Assembly (NCBI RefSeq): GCF_029168315.1
Contig: NZ_JARGYD010000012.1
Span: forward strand, 1-64,000
Direction of reading: 5' to 3'
Length of the DNA: 64,000 nt
Origin: Psychromarinibacter halotolerans
GTDB taxonomy: Bacteria > Pseudomonadota > Alphaproteobacteria > Rhodobacterales > Rhodobacteraceae
Below are positions 16,513-24,215 of the stretch, in pieces. Below the pieces are notes generated by a model. That model searched no databases and was not told where the DNA came from. It saw only the letters and a program-made list of their open reading frames with translations. Within the stretch, counting starts at the first letter, position 1. Each line of letters begins with the position of its first letter. The translations under genes were made by a program, and so were the position numbers.

Positions 16513-18801
16513 CTAGCCGCACTTCGAGAAGCCGCAGCTCAGGCAGGTCATGCACCCCTCCACCATCCGCGTCTCGTACGACCCGCAGGCCGTGCACGCC
16601 TTGGCTCGGGCGCCGTTGAAGTTCACCACATCCGCCTGAGGGTCGGACTTCAGGCCCAGCCCCTCGCCTTCGATGAACCCGATCGAAATCAGGTGCCGTT
16701 CGATGACGCCGCCGATGGCCGCGAGGATCGACGGGATGTACTTGCCCTGCATCCATGCGCCGCCGCGCGGGTCGAAGACGGCTTTCAGTTCCTCGACCAC
16801 AAAGGACACGTCGCCGCCGCGCCGGAACACGGCAGAGATCATCCGGGTCAGTGCCACGGTCCACGCGAAGTGTTCCATGTTCTTCGAGTTGATGAAGATC
16901 TCGAACGGGCGGCGGTGGCCGTTCAGGACGATGTCGTTGATCGTCAGGTAGATCGCGTGATCGCTGTCGGGCCACTTCAGCTTGTAGGTCTGCCCTTCAA
17001 GCTGCTGCGGGCGGTCCAGCGGCTCGCTGATATAGACCACGTCGCCATGCGGGGTGCGGGGCTCGGCGCCCGTGGAACTGACTACCTCGGGCGCTTTCGG
17101 CTTCTCTTCCGCCACGGTCAGGACCGACCCGGTCACATCGTTCGGGCGGTAGGTCGTGCACCCTTTGCAGCCGGTCTCGTAGGCCTCCATGTAGACGTCC
17201 TTGAACGCCTCGAACCCGATATCCTCGGGGCAGTTGATGGTCTTGGATATCGACGAATCCACCCACTTCTGCGCCGCCGCCTGCATCTTCACATGGTCCA
17301 TCGGCTGCAGTGTCTGCGCGTTCACGAAGTGGTCAGGCAACGCGGCATCGCCGAACCGGTCGCGCCACATCTGCACGGCATAGTCGACGACCTCTTCCTC
17401 GGTCTTGGTCCCGTCCTTCTGCAAGACCTTGCGGGTGTAGGCGAAGGCGAACACCGGCTCGATCCCCGAAGATACGTTGCCGGCGTACAGCGAGATCGTC
17501 CCGGTCGGCGCGATAGAGGTCAGGAGCGCGTTGCGGATGCCATGTTCCCGGATCGCGTCCTTCACGTCGTCGTCCATGTGCACCAGCGACCCGCTCGCCA
17601 GAAACTTGTCCGCGTCGTACAGCGGGAACGACCCCTTTTCGGACGCGATCCGCGCCGACGCCAGATAAGCGGCGCGGGCAATCCGGTGCAGCCAGCGTTC
17701 CGTCTGACGCGCCGCCTCGTCCGAGCCATAGCGCAGGCCGATCATCAAAAGCGCGTCCGCCAGCCCCGTCACGCCCAGACCGATCCGGCGCTTGGCGCGG
17801 GCCTCGGCCTCTTGTTGCGGCAGGGGAAAGCGCGAGGCGTCGACGACGTTGTCCATCATCCGCACCGCCGTCGCGACCAGGTCGTCCAGCTCTGCCTCGT
17901 CGATCCCGGCGCCGTCGGTGAAAGGTTCCGTCACCAGCCGGGCAAGGTTGATCGACCCCAGCAGGCAGGCGCCGTAGGGCGGCAGCGGCTGCTCTCCGCA
18001 GGGGTTGGTGGCGGCGATGGTCTCGCAATAGGCGAGGTTGTTCATCTGGTTGATGCGGTCGATGAAGATCACGCCGGGTTCGGCGTAGTCATAGGTCGAC
18101 CGCATGATCCGGTTCCACAAGTCGCGCGCCCGGATCGTGCGATAGACCTTGTCGCCGAACACCAGTTCCCACGGGCCGTCGGCCTTGACCGCTTCCATGA
18201 ACGCGTCGGTGACCAGAACCGAGACGTTGAAGTTCCGCAGACGAGCCTTGTCGGACTTGGCCGTGATGAAATCCTCGATGTCCGGGTGGTCGCAGCGCAT
18301 CGTCGCCATCATCGCGCCCCGGCGGGACCCGGCGGACATGATCGTGCGGCACATCGAATCCCAGACGTCCATGAACGACAGCGGCCCCGAAGCATCGGCG
18401 GCCACGCCCTTCACACCCGCGCCCTTCGGCCGGATGGTTGAGAAATCATAGCCGATGCCACCGCCCTGCTGCATCGTCAGCGCGGCCTCTTTCAGACCGT
18501 CGAAGATGCCCGCCATCGTGTCGGGGATCGTCCCCATCACGAAGCAGTTGAACAGGGTCACGCTGCGGTCGGTGCCCGCCCCGGCGGTGATCCGTCCGGC
18601 GGGCAGGAACCGGAAATCCTCCAGCGCGGCGAAGAACCTGTCCTCCCACACTTCGGGGTCCGCCTCGACCGAGGCTGTCGCGCGCGCGATTCGCCGCCAT
18701 GTATCTTCGATGCTGCGGTCGATGGGGGTGCCATCCGCCTCTTTCAGGCGGTATTTCATGTCCCAGATCTGTTCGGCGATGGGGGCAGCGAAGCGTGTCA
18801 T
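16513..18801 (-). CDS. nrdJ: Vitamin B12-dependent (class II) ribonucleotide reductase
   Basis: Reduces ribonucleotides to deoxyribonucleotides with adenosylcobalamin as radical source, without need for oxygen. The 762-residue protein has the RNR barrel with the active-site NPCGEQPLPPYGACLLGS segment (about residue 280), the SAGSRRGAM loop, and APTGTISLYAGNVSSGIEP. It ends in a zinc-binding tail (CTACGSYE...CMTCLSCGFSKCG). The ATG at 18801 is preceded by AAAGGA at good spacing, so I reject the longer frame to 18873. It converges on the small membrane protein and is divergent from the DUF1489 gene. Its cofactor would come from pathways such as the cobalamin cluster at 55180-62125. Confidence 0.95.
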   Translation of the reverse strand: MTRFAAPIAEQIWDMKYRLKEADGTPIDRSIEDTWRRIARATASVEADPEVWEDRFFAALEDFRFLPAGRITAGAGTDRSVTLFNCFVMGTIPDTMAGIFDGLKEAALTMQQGGGIGYDFSTIRPKGAGVKGVAADASGPLSFMDVWDSMCRTIMSAGSRRGAMMATMRCDHPDIEDFITAKSDKARLRNFNVSVLVTDAFMEAVKADGPWELVFGDKVYRTIRARDLWNRIMRSTYDYAEPGVIFIDRINQMNNLAYCETIAATNPCGEQPLPPYGACLLGSINLARLVTEPFTDGAGIDEAELDDLVATAVRMMDNVVDASRFPLPQQEAEARAKRRIGLGVTGLADALLMIGLRYGSDEAARQTERWLHRIARAAYLASARIASEKGSFPLYDADKFLASGSLVHMDDDVKDAIREHGIRNALLTSIAPTGTISLYAGNVSSGIEPVFAFAYTRKVLQKDGTKTEEEVVDYAVQMWRDRFGDAALPDHFVNAQTLQPMDHVKMQAAAQKWVDSSISKTINCPEDIGFEAFKDVYMEAYETGCKGCTTYRPNDVTGSVLTVAEEKPKAPEVVSSTGAEPRTPHGDVVYISEPLDRPQQLEGQTYKLKWPDSDHAIYLTINDIVLNGHRRPFEIFINSKNMEHFAWTVALTRMISAVFRRGGDVSFVVEELKAVFDPRGGAWMQGKYIPSILAAIGGVIERHLISIGFIEGEGLGLKSDPQADVVNFNGARAKACTACGSYETRMVEGCMTCLSCGFSKCG

Positions 18802-18831
18802 GGGCTGATTCCTTTGACGCAAGGAAACCCG

Positions 18832-18860
18832 AATATAGCGGTTTTCCACAATCGGTTGAA
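18832..18860 (-). promoter_or_regulatory. Candidate nrdJ promoter
   Basis: On the minus strand TTCAAC (18860-18855) and TATATT (18837-18832) are separated by 17 bp, with the predicted start about 25 bp before the nrdJ ATG. The -10 matches the housekeeping consensus at five of six positions; the -35 is weak. Confidence 0.35.
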
Positions 18861-18909
18861 GCCCAAGGCCCATGCGCTACGATATGCAGTGCCGAGTGGG
18901 GAAGATTCT

Positions 18910-19341
18910 GTGGATAAGTATACACACCTTGTGAAGCTGTCGGTCGGGACCGAATCCGTCGAGGATCTGGTCGCGTGGCAGCGTAGCGGACTGTCGGTCG
19001 CTCCGGACGGGCGGCCCCGCCACGTCACGCGCATGTGGCCCAAACGCGAGGCAGAAGTGCTGAACGGCGGGTCGATCTATTGGGTGATCAAGGGCGTCAT
19101 CCAGTGCCGCCAGAAGATCCTGCGTCTGGACGAGGTCGTGCGCGAGGACGGCATCCGCCGCTGCGCCATCGTGCTGGACCCCGAGATGGTCCGCGTCGCG
19201 GCCACACGCAAGCGCGCGTTTCAGGGCTGGCGGTATCTGGCGCCGTCCGATGCGCCACCGGACCTGACCGGAAACCGTCAGGGGGAAGACCCCCTGCCCG
19301 CCGCGCTAAGTGCCGCGTTGGCCGAAATCGGGGTGTTGTAG
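18910..19341 (+). CDS. DUF1489 family protein
   Basis: About 143 residues. I chose the GTG at 18910 because GGGGAAG lies 5 bp upstream and the product then starts with the typical TYTHLVKLSVGTESVEDL-like family opening; an ATG at 18814 would add 32 residues overlapping the nrdJ promoter. Further conserved features are HVTRMWPKR, GSIYWVIKG and the arginine-rich GIRRCAIVLDPEMV. The family is restricted largely to alphaproteobacteria and its function is unknown. It is divergent from nrdJ. Confidence 0.82.
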   Translation: MDKYTHLVKLSVGTESVEDLVAWQRSGLSVAPDGRPRHVTRMWPKREAEVLNGGSIYWVIKGVIQCRQKILRLDEVVREDGIRRCAIVLDPEMVRVAATRKRAFQGWRYLAPSDAPPDLTGNRQGEDPLPAALSAALAEIGVL

Positions 19342-19371
19342 GCGCGCCGCCCGAAAGCGGCGCCGCCCGGA

Positions 19372-20310
19372 TCAGAACGTGCTCAGCACCGACGAGGTGA
19401 TCGCGCTGTGGCGCCCGTTCTGCACCGCACCGGCGGTCGAGTTCAGCGGCAGCTTGCCGCCCGAGCCGCCAATCGGCAGCGTCAGGCCAAGGCGCACGGT
19501 GCTCATGTCGCCAGAGTAGCCGCCGTAATTGACCTCGGACTGCGCAAGCTCAAGGCTGACGGTCAGGGGCAGTTCGATGGTATTGCCAAGGTAATAGCTG
19601 CCGCCGATGCCGATGGTGTTCATATCCACGCTGTCGCCCGCCGAACTGATCGTCATGTGGCTGACACTGCCGAACAGGCCAAAGCCATTGCCGAACTGAT
19701 AGGTGCTGGCGATCTCGAACAAGTCTGCGTTGACGGTCACGCCCGAGTCCTCGACCGACGTGCGGATCAGGTTTCCGGCGAAGGACAGGCGGTCACTGGA
19801 CAGGACGCCAAGACTGATGCCGTAGTCCTGAATGTCCGTGTCCGGACCGATCTCTGGGTCGGTGTCGGTCAGGCCCCAGAAGACCTCGGTCCGCCAGTTG
19901 GTGCCCACGTAGCCGCCGGTCAGACCGTAAGACGTGGCATCAAGGCTGCCCGACAGTCCGGTATCGTCCAGCGACGCGTATTCGACATAGCCGCCGACCG
20001 TGTAGGGACGGTTGGCGAACCGATAACGCGGCGCGACGGCGAAAGAGGTGATCGACGCACTGCCCGAGATGTCGTCGGATTCAAGCCCCGTATATCCAAG
20101 GTCCAGCCCCATGCTGAAGCCGCTGTCAAAGCGCACCCGCCCGCTGGCGTCGATGGTGTAGCTGGTGAAACTGGTGTCCGTGTCGGACACCTCGCCAAAG
20201 CCAAGGCCGACGGTCGCCGTGGCCGTCCAGTCCTGAGCCTGCGCCTGCGCCGCCGGGATCGAAAGCGAAGCCGCGACGCAAAGCGCCGCCACGTGTGCCG
20301 GGTTGGTCAT
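19372..20310 (-). CDS. Outer-membrane beta-barrel / porin-like protein
   Basis: About 312 residues. The ATG at 20310 starts a signal peptide (MTNPAHVAALCVAASLSIP, cleavage near AQAQAQ). The mature protein is a run of short beta strands rich in Gly, Ser, Thr and Asp (ATATVGLGFGEVSDTD, FDSGFSMGLDLGYTGLE). The last strand-like segment (TVRLGLTLPIGG) is followed by an unusual 30-residue tail that does not end in an aromatic residue, so the barrel terminus is atypical. No porin loop signature is evident. It sits alone, converging on the DUF1489 gene, with an inverted repeat (TATGTG-CTT-CACATA, 20334-20348) just upstream that could be an operator. Confidence 0.7.
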   Translation of the reverse strand: MTNPAHVAALCVAASLSIPAAQAQAQDWTATATVGLGFGEVSDTDTSFTSYTIDASGRVRFDSGFSMGLDLGYTGLESDDISGSASITSFAVAPRYRFANRPYTVGGYVEYASLDDTGLSGSLDATSYGLTGGYVGTNWRTEVFWGLTDTDPEIGPDTDIQDYGISLGVLSSDRLSFAGNLIRTSVEDSGVTVNADLFEIASTYQFGNGFGLFGSVSHMTISSAGDSVDMNTIGIGGSYYLGNTIELPLTVSLELAQSEVNYGGYSGDMSTVRLGLTLPIGGSGGKLPLNSTAGAVQNGRHSAITSSVLSTF

Positions 20311-20333
20311 GAAACTGCTCGTTGTCGTTTTGT

Positions 20334-20348
20334 TATGTGCTTCACATA
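20334..20348. promoter_or_regulatory. Inverted repeat upstream of the beta-barrel gene
   Basis: Perfect 6-bp arms TATGTG and CACATA around CTT, 24-38 bp before the ATG at 20310. Position and symmetry fit an operator or a short leader hairpin; no regulator is identified. Confidence 0.35.
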
Positions 20349-20445
20349 GCACCAAATCCGGCCCGTGCGTAACGTAATCGTACACCGTGCCACTTCGCCC
20401 GCGCATCGCGTTGCGACACAACCACAGCGGGAACCCCGGCGCGCG

Positions 20446-21144
20446 TCAGCCGTCGAGGTCCAGCATCCGCATCAACGCAAGGTACGCGTCCCGTTCGCCG
20501 TCGGCCCAAGGCGCGTTACGCGACTTGAACAGCGTGGCCTGACTGCGGTGCACGGGTTCGCCACCGATGATCTTCAGGTGGTTGGCCCGCAGCGTCTCGC
20601 CGGTCGAGGTGATGTCCGCGATGGCTTCGGCGGTCAGGTTCTTTACCGTGCCTTCCGTCGCGCCCTGGCTGTCGACCAGCAGATAGTCGGCCACGCCATG
20701 TTCGCGCAGGAACTCGCGGACCATGCGGTGGTACTTGGTCGCGATCCGCATCCGGTGTCCGTGCAGGCGGCGGAAGTTCGAGGCGACGGCATCCAGATCG
20801 TCCAGCGTCTCGACGTCGACCCAAGCGCGCGGCACGGCGATGATCAGGTCGGCATGGCCGAAGCCAAGCGGCGCAAGCTCTTTCACCGACTGGTCCCAAT
20901 GGGCCAGCTTCTCACGCACCAGATCGGTGCCCGTGACGCCAAGGTGAATCCGCCCGCGGTGCAGTTCGCGCGGGATCTCTCCGGCCGACAACAGCACCAG
21001 TTCGATGCCCTCGACACCCTCGACGACACCGGAATATTCGCGTTCGGACCCGGCCTTGGACAGGGTCACGCCGCGCGATCCGAACCAGTCGAAGGTCTTC
21101 TCCATCAGCCGACCCTTGGACGGCACACCCAGCTTCACGGTCAT
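20446..21144 (-). CDS. hisG: ATP phosphoribosyltransferase, short-form catalytic subunit
   Basis: First enzyme of histidine biosynthesis, joining ATP and PRPP to give N1-(5-phosphoribosyl)-ATP. The 232-residue length marks the short form (HisG_S), which needs HisZ. Motifs include LGVPSKGRLMEKTFDWF, GVTGTDLVREKL, and the PRPP-binding LLVDSQGATEGTVKNL (E-G-T-V loop). It lacks the C-terminal regulatory domain of the long form. Its start overlaps hisZ by 4 bp (ATGA), and hisS-hisZ-hisG form one leftward operon, a common alphaproteobacterial order. Confidence 0.95.
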   Translation of the reverse strand: MTVKLGVPSKGRLMEKTFDWFGSRGVTLSKAGSEREYSGVVEGVEGIELVLLSAGEIPRELHRGRIHLGVTGTDLVREKLAHWDQSVKELAPLGFGHADLIIAVPRAWVDVETLDDLDAVASNFRRLHGHRMRIATKYHRMVREFLREHGVADYLLVDSQGATEGTVKNLTAEAIADITSTGETLRANHLKIIGGEPVHRSQATLFKSRNAPWADGERDAYLALMRMLDLDG

Positions 21145-22241
21145 CGGTCGGCCTCCGCCAGCAGCAGCGCCAGCGAGGGACGCACCACGCCCCCCACCGC
21201 CGGGATCGCGTCGCCGCCGCCCAGCGCGCGGGTCAGCGCGTCATAGCGCCCGCCCGTCGCCACCGGCGGCAGGTCGGGCCGCGCCATAGACGACAGGCCA
21301 AAGACGAAACCGTCGTAATATTCCATCGAGGTCCGGCCATAGCCGCCCTCGAACTCCAGCGCGTCCACGTCGACGCCCAGCTTGGCCATCGCGTCCAGCC
21401 GCGCCTCGACCTTCGCCACGGCAGGGGCGATGGCGGGCATGTCGACGGCGATGTCGCGCAGGCATTCCAGCGCCATCGGGGCGCTTTCGCGCAAGGTCAC
21501 GATCTGGTCCAACAGGTCGGTTTCGGCAGCCGACAAAGGCGGTTCATCCGCATCGGCGACCAGCACCTTCAGCCGCGCTTCGATCTCGTCCTGCGACCGC
21601 AGGCCGATCAGCGGCCCGGCTTCGGCCAGCACGTCCTTGCCCGCGGTGTAGGCCGCCAGAAGCTCTGCCCGCCCGGCGGGTTTCGCCGCGCGGCCGGAAT
21701 AGCGGTCGACCAGCGCCCGGAACCGGCGCGGGCGCCAGACATGGCGCAACAGCGCGCCCTTGCGGAAATCCGGCGTCGACAGCCCGCGCACGGCGGCCAG
21801 CAGGATGCCGATGTCGCCGATCACGGCCCGCAGGTTCATATGCGCCAGCGCGCCCGAGAACAGCGCGAACACCTCGGCGTCGGCAGCGGCCGGGTCGGCG
21901 CCATCGAACAGTTCGAACCCGACCTGATCGTATTCCGGGGGCCGGTCGCTATCCAGTTCCTGAATCCGGAACACCTTGCCGGCATAGGCATAGCGCGCGG
22001 GCGTCGGCCCGCCCTGCATGTGCATCTGGACCACCGGCACGGTGAAGTCGGGCCGCAACATCATCTCGCCCGCCAGCGGGTCGGTGGTGACGTAAGCCCG
22101 GGCGCGGATATCCTCGCCATAAAGATCCAGCAGCGTTTCCGCTGGCTGCAACACCGGAAGATCGACAAGCTGTCCGCCCGCCTGCCGGAACAGGTCGGTC
22201 AGCCGAGCGATCTCGGCGTCCAGCGCCATGTTGCCGCTCAT
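21141..22241 (-). CDS. hisZ: ATP phosphoribosyltransferase regulatory subunit
   Basis: HisZ is a paralogue of the histidyl-tRNA synthetase catalytic core without aminoacylation activity, and activates short-form HisG. The ATG at 22241 gives 366 residues (MSGNMALDAEIARLTDLF) and overlaps the hisS stop codon by 1 bp (TGATG). Class II-like segments are visible (MLRPDFTVPVVQMH, DQVGFELFDGADP, GYGRTSMEYYDGFVF, ATGGRYDALTRAL). The adjacent hisS gene is the probable ancestor of the fold. Confidence 0.92.
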   Translation of the reverse strand: MSGNMALDAEIARLTDLFRQAGGQLVDLPVLQPAETLLDLYGEDIRARAYVTTDPLAGEMMLRPDFTVPVVQMHMQGGPTPARYAYAGKVFRIQELDSDRPPEYDQVGFELFDGADPAAADAEVFALFSGALAHMNLRAVIGDIGILLAAVRGLSTPDFRKGALLRHVWRPRRFRALVDRYSGRAAKPAGRAELLAAYTAGKDVLAEAGPLIGLRSQDEIEARLKVLVADADEPPLSAAETDLLDQIVTLRESAPMALECLRDIAVDMPAIAPAVAKVEARLDAMAKLGVDVDALEFEGGYGRTSMEYYDGFVFGLSSMARPDLPPVATGGRYDALTRALGGGDAIPAVGGVVRPSLALLLAEADR

Positions 22242-23779
22242 CAGCCCAGCTTCTCTTGGACGTAGGCCAGAAGGTTGCCGCGCGCGATTTCTTCCTGCGC
22301 GGGCTGTTCCTTCCATTCCTCGTGGCTCATGCCCTCGGCCAGCGCCTTGCCCAGCACAAGGTCCTTGACGGTCACGACGCCGCGCGCCTTCTCGTCCTCG
22401 CCCTCGATGATCGCGAGGGGGCAGTCGCGCTTGTCCGCGTATTTCAGCTGATTGCCGAAGTTCTTGGGGTTGCCCAGATATACCTCGGCGCGGATGCCCG
22501 CGCCACGCAATTCGGCGGCCATCTTCTGATAATCGCCCATCCGGTCGCGATCCATCACGGTGATCAGCACCGGGCCTTGCGCGGTGCCGCCGACGCGGCC
22601 CTTGGCGCGCAGCGCGGCCAGCAGGCGGTCGACCCCGATCGAGATGCCGGTCGCCGGCACTTCCTGCCCGGTGAACCGCTTGACCAGATCGTCATACCGC
22701 CCGCCACCGGCAACCGAGCCGAACTGACGCGGGCGGCCCTTTTCGTCGAGGATCTCGAAGGTGAGTTCCGCCTCGAACACCGGCCCGGTGTAATAGCCAA
22801 GGCCACGCACGACCGACGGGTCGATGATGATCTGTTCCGGGCCGTAGCCTTGGCGCGCTAGAAGTGTAGCAATCTCTTCCAGTTCATTGACGCCTTGTAA
22901 ACCTTCCTGAGAGTACCGCACCACTTCGCGAAGCCGCTGAAGTGTAACCTCATTGGTCTCACCTTTCGCATGGAGAAAGGCCAGAAAGCCATCCGCGACA
23001 TATTCCGGCAATCCTAGTCCATCGATGAATGCGCCAGAAGCATCCTTGCGGCCCGTACCGAGGAGTTCCCGCACGCCGCGATCACCGATCTTGTCGAATT
23101 TATCCAGTGTACGCATCACATTATCAGTTGATGCAATTAGCCGCGTTCTGAGGGTCTCGAACTCACGCTGACCTCGCTCCGATAGACCTTCCGGGAAAGT
23201 CATCTGCTTCTGTAGTTCAGCGACGCTTTCTATGATTCCGTTCAGGACCTTCCGGTTGTTGACCCGGATGATGTAGTCGCCGCGCGGAATGCCCACGGTT
23301 TCCAGCGCGTCGGCCAGCATGCCGCAGATCTCGGCATCCGCGGCGACGTTGGGCGCACCCACGGTGTCGGCGTCGCACTGGTAGAACTGGCGGAACCGCC
23401 CCGGCCCCGGCTTCTCGTTGCGCCAGACCGGGCCCATCGCGTAGCGGCGATAGGGTGTCGGCAGGTCGTTGCGGTGCTGGGCATAGACGCGGGCCAGCGG
23501 TGCGGTAAGGTCATAGCGCAGCGCCAGCCACGTCTTGTCGTCGTCTTCCTGCCACGCGAACACGCCCTCGTTCGGGCGGTCGACGTCGGGAAGGAACTTG
23601 CCCAGCGCCTCGACCGTCTCGACGCCCGAGCTTTCCAGCGCGTCGAAGCCATAGCGGCGATAGACCTCGGCGATCCGGTTCAGCATTTCCTGCCGCTCGG
23701 TGACCTCATGGCCGAAATAGTCGCGGAATCCTTTGGGCGTCTCTGCCTTGGGGCGCGGCTGTTTCTTCTGCTTGGCCAT
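22241..23779 (-). CDS. hisS: Histidyl-tRNA synthetase
   Basis: Charges tRNA-His. About 512 residues. It carries class II motif 1 and the early KGFRDYFGHEVTERQ, motif 2 (GPVWRNEKPGPGRFRQFYQCD), the histidine-A loop (VRGLGYYTGPVFE) and motif 3 (GGGRYDDLVKRF, SIGVDRLLAAL), then the anticodon-binding domain. I chose the ATG at 23779; an ATG at 23791 would add four residues. Bases about 22858-23255, roughly residues 175-306, have far lower GC and different codon choice from the rest, yet the frame is intact. This covers the insertion domain between motif 2 and the histidine-A loop. Confidence 0.95.
   Translation of the reverse strand: MAKQKKQPRPKAETPKGFRDYFGHEVTERQEMLNRIAEVYRRYGFDALESSGVETVEALGKFLPDVDRPNEGVFAWQEDDDKTWLALRYDLTAPLARVYAQHRNDLPTPYRRYAMGPVWRNEKPGPGRFRQFYQCDADTVGAPNVAADAEICGMLADALETVGIPRGDYIIRVNNRKVLNGIIESVAELQKQMTFPEGLSERGQREFETLRTRLIASTDNVMRTLDKFDKIGDRGVRELLGTGRKDASGAFIDGLGLPEYVADGFLAFLHAKGETNEVTLQRLREVVRYSQEGLQGVNELEEIATLLARQGYGPEQIIIDPSVVRGLGYYTGPVFEAELTFEILDEKGRPRQFGSVAGGGRYDDLVKRFTGQEVPATGISIGVDRLLAALRAKGRVGGTAQGPVLITVMDRDRMGDYQKMAAELRGAGIRAEVYLGNPKNFGNQLKYADKRDCPLAIIEGEDEKARGVVTVKDLVLGKALAEGMSHEEWKEQPAQEEIARGNLLAYVQEKLG
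22858..23255. other. Low-GC mosaic segment inside hisS
   Basis: Hand counts give about 53% GC for 22861-23280, against 67% in 22801-22860 and 70% in 23281-23340, with sharp edges. Codons rare elsewhere in the window (CTA, ATT, TCA, ACT, AAT, ACA) cluster here. The segment is in frame and encodes the synthetase insertion domain. This fits an internal recombination event with a lower-GC donor. Confidence 0.75.
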
Positions 23780-23891
23780 CGTGCTGTCCATCCGGTTGGG
23801 TTCGCGGCGCGGTCTAGCGGAAGGCCGCATTGGGGGCAAGGACGCCTGCGGCGGCTCGACAGCGCGGCCCCGGCAGGAGTATGGGGGTCGC

Positions 23892-24101
23892 ATGAGCGAT
23901 ACACACCTGCACGCCCTTGAGGAAAAGCTGTCCCACCTGCAACGGGTGGCGGACGAACTGTCGGACATCGTCGCCGGACAGGCCCGCGACATCGAGCGCC
24001 TGCAGCGCCGCGTCGGCCTGCTGATGGAGCGCGAGGCCGAACGCGAGGCAGAGGGTGGCGGCACGGTTCCCCTTGCGGACCAGCGGCCGCCGCACTGGTA
24101 G
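23892..24101 (+). CDS. slyX: SlyX family protein
   Basis: A 69-residue protein, almost all one coiled coil (LEEKLSHLQRVADELSDIVAG, then IERLQRRVGLLME), ending in PPHW, which corresponds to the PPHY ending of SlyX proteins. GGGGG precedes the ATG. SlyX function is unclear; the name comes from linkage to slyD in E. coli. It is divergent from hisS, with a dispersed repeat 9 bp after its stop. Confidence 0.75.
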   Translation: MSDTHLHALEEKLSHLQRVADELSDIVAGQARDIERLQRRVGLLMEREAEREAEGGGTVPLADQRPPHW

Positions 24102-24110
24102 GTTGGAATG

Positions 24111-24179
24111 GCGTAAGGGGGCTCTGCCCCCGTCGCTTCGCGACTCCCCCGAGGTATTTCGGAAGAGAAGAAGCAGGGG
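24111..24179 (+). repeat. Dispersed hairpin repeat, copy 1
   Basis: Begins GCGTAAGGGGGCTCTGCCCC, continues with a CGTCGCTTCGCGACTCCCCCGAG-type second hairpin, then GGTATTTCGGAAGAGAAGAAG. It lies after the converging slyX and dnaE genes, so it may end both transcripts. Closely matches, in inverted orientation, the copy at 27829-27898. Confidence 0.8.
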
Positions 24180-24215
24180 CGCGCTGCCGCCGGCCGGATA
24201 GGCGGTTGGTCGTGG

